Assembly (NCBI GenBank): GCA_017616955.1 | Contig: JAFZXD010000154.1 | Coordinates: forward strand, 1 to 15,353 | DNA length: 15,353 nucleotides | Direction of reading: 5' to 3' | Source of the DNA: Eubacterium sp. | GTDB taxonomy: Bacteria; Bacillota; Clostridia; Lachnospirales; Lachnospiraceae | In this document: in pieces, positions 15,219 to 15,353 of the stretch | Layout: every line of letters begins with the position of its first letter | Position numbering within the stretch: the stretch's first letter is position 1 | Translations under genes and position numbers: made by a program | The notes under the pieces: generated by a model | Database searches by the model: none | Told to the model about the DNA's origin: nothing | Seen by the model: the letters and a program-made list of their open reading frames with translations, nothing else

Positions 15219-15353
15219 ATGCAGATAAGATTGGAAAAATACCTGGCTGATTCGGGCTTTGGAACAAGAAGTCAGGTTAAAAAGCTTATAAGACAGGGAA
15301 ATGTAACCGTCAACAGAAGTCCCGAAAAGGATGGAAGCAGGCGAGTTGATACC
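15219..15353 (+). CDS. Pseudouridine synthase of the RsuA/RluB family (3' truncated)
   Basis: The first 45 codons of a gene that runs out of the window. MQIRLEKYLADSGFGTRSQ followed by KKLIRQGNVTVN is the N-terminal S4 RNA-binding domain that begins RsuA, RluB and RluF-type rRNA pseudouridine synthases. Which uridine it modifies cannot be told without the catalytic domain. The ATG at 15219 has AAAGG (15207-15211) seven bases upstream. It starts just after a terminator, so it either has a promoter overlapping the AT-rich stretch at 15123-15170 or depends on read-through. A stand-alone S4 protein is a less likely alternative. Confidence 0.8.
   Translation, partial: MQIRLEKYLADSGFGTRSQVKKLIRQGNVTVNRSPEKDGSRRVDT

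Noticed and set aside
1..15353. CRISPR array, tRNA, rRNA or transposase
   Set aside because: I found no regularly spaced direct repeats, tRNA-like cloverleaf or transposase motif on either strand by eye.

Overview
The window is about 15.4 kb of low-to-moderate GC DNA with dense, mostly housekeeping genes, strong AGGAGG-type ribosome binding sites and sigma-A-like promoters. This indicates a Firmicute. The small beta-rich protein after clpC, the secreted DUF4214 protein and the nnr-alr order suggest a Lachnospiraceae member, perhaps Butyrivibrio or Pseudobutyrivibrio. That assignment is by recall of families, not by a search.

Layout. 1-1550: 3' part of a bifunctional NAD(P)H-hydrate repair gene (nnrE-nnrD fusion), cut by the window start. 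1560-1787: a gene-free stretch that is almost entirely one elaborate inverted-repeat element. 1821-6762: alr (alanine racemase), purD (GAR synthetase) and clpC (AAA+ unfoldase) on the plus strand; clpC begins with GTG inside the purD stop codon. 6900-7313: a small conserved beta-rich protein with a perfect Shine-Dalgarno and its own terminator. 7361-7545: a second large inverted-repeat element. 7610-8986: radA. 9018-9051: a bidirectional terminator. 9111-9716 (minus): a ThrH-type phosphatase. 9892-11859: an ABC-F ATPase, divergent from thrH, each with a near-consensus promoter. 11884-12924 (minus): a CPBP-family membrane protease. 13094-14200: a CDF metal transporter with an Mn-type NDDD ligand set. 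14346-15122: a secreted DUF4214 protein. 15219-15353: the start of an S4-domain pseudouridine synthase, cut by the window end.

The genes are mostly core functions: metabolite repair, cell-wall D-alanine, purine synthesis, protein quality control, recombination, serine metabolism, translation and metal efflux. I find no CRISPR array, transposase, tRNA or rRNA. I also see no clear defence, toxin or biosynthetic cluster. The most unusual content is non-coding: two unrelated, highly structured intergenic elements at 1560-1787 and 7361-7545. They could be mobile MITE-like repeats or structured RNAs. Copy number in the host genome and covariation would decide between these.
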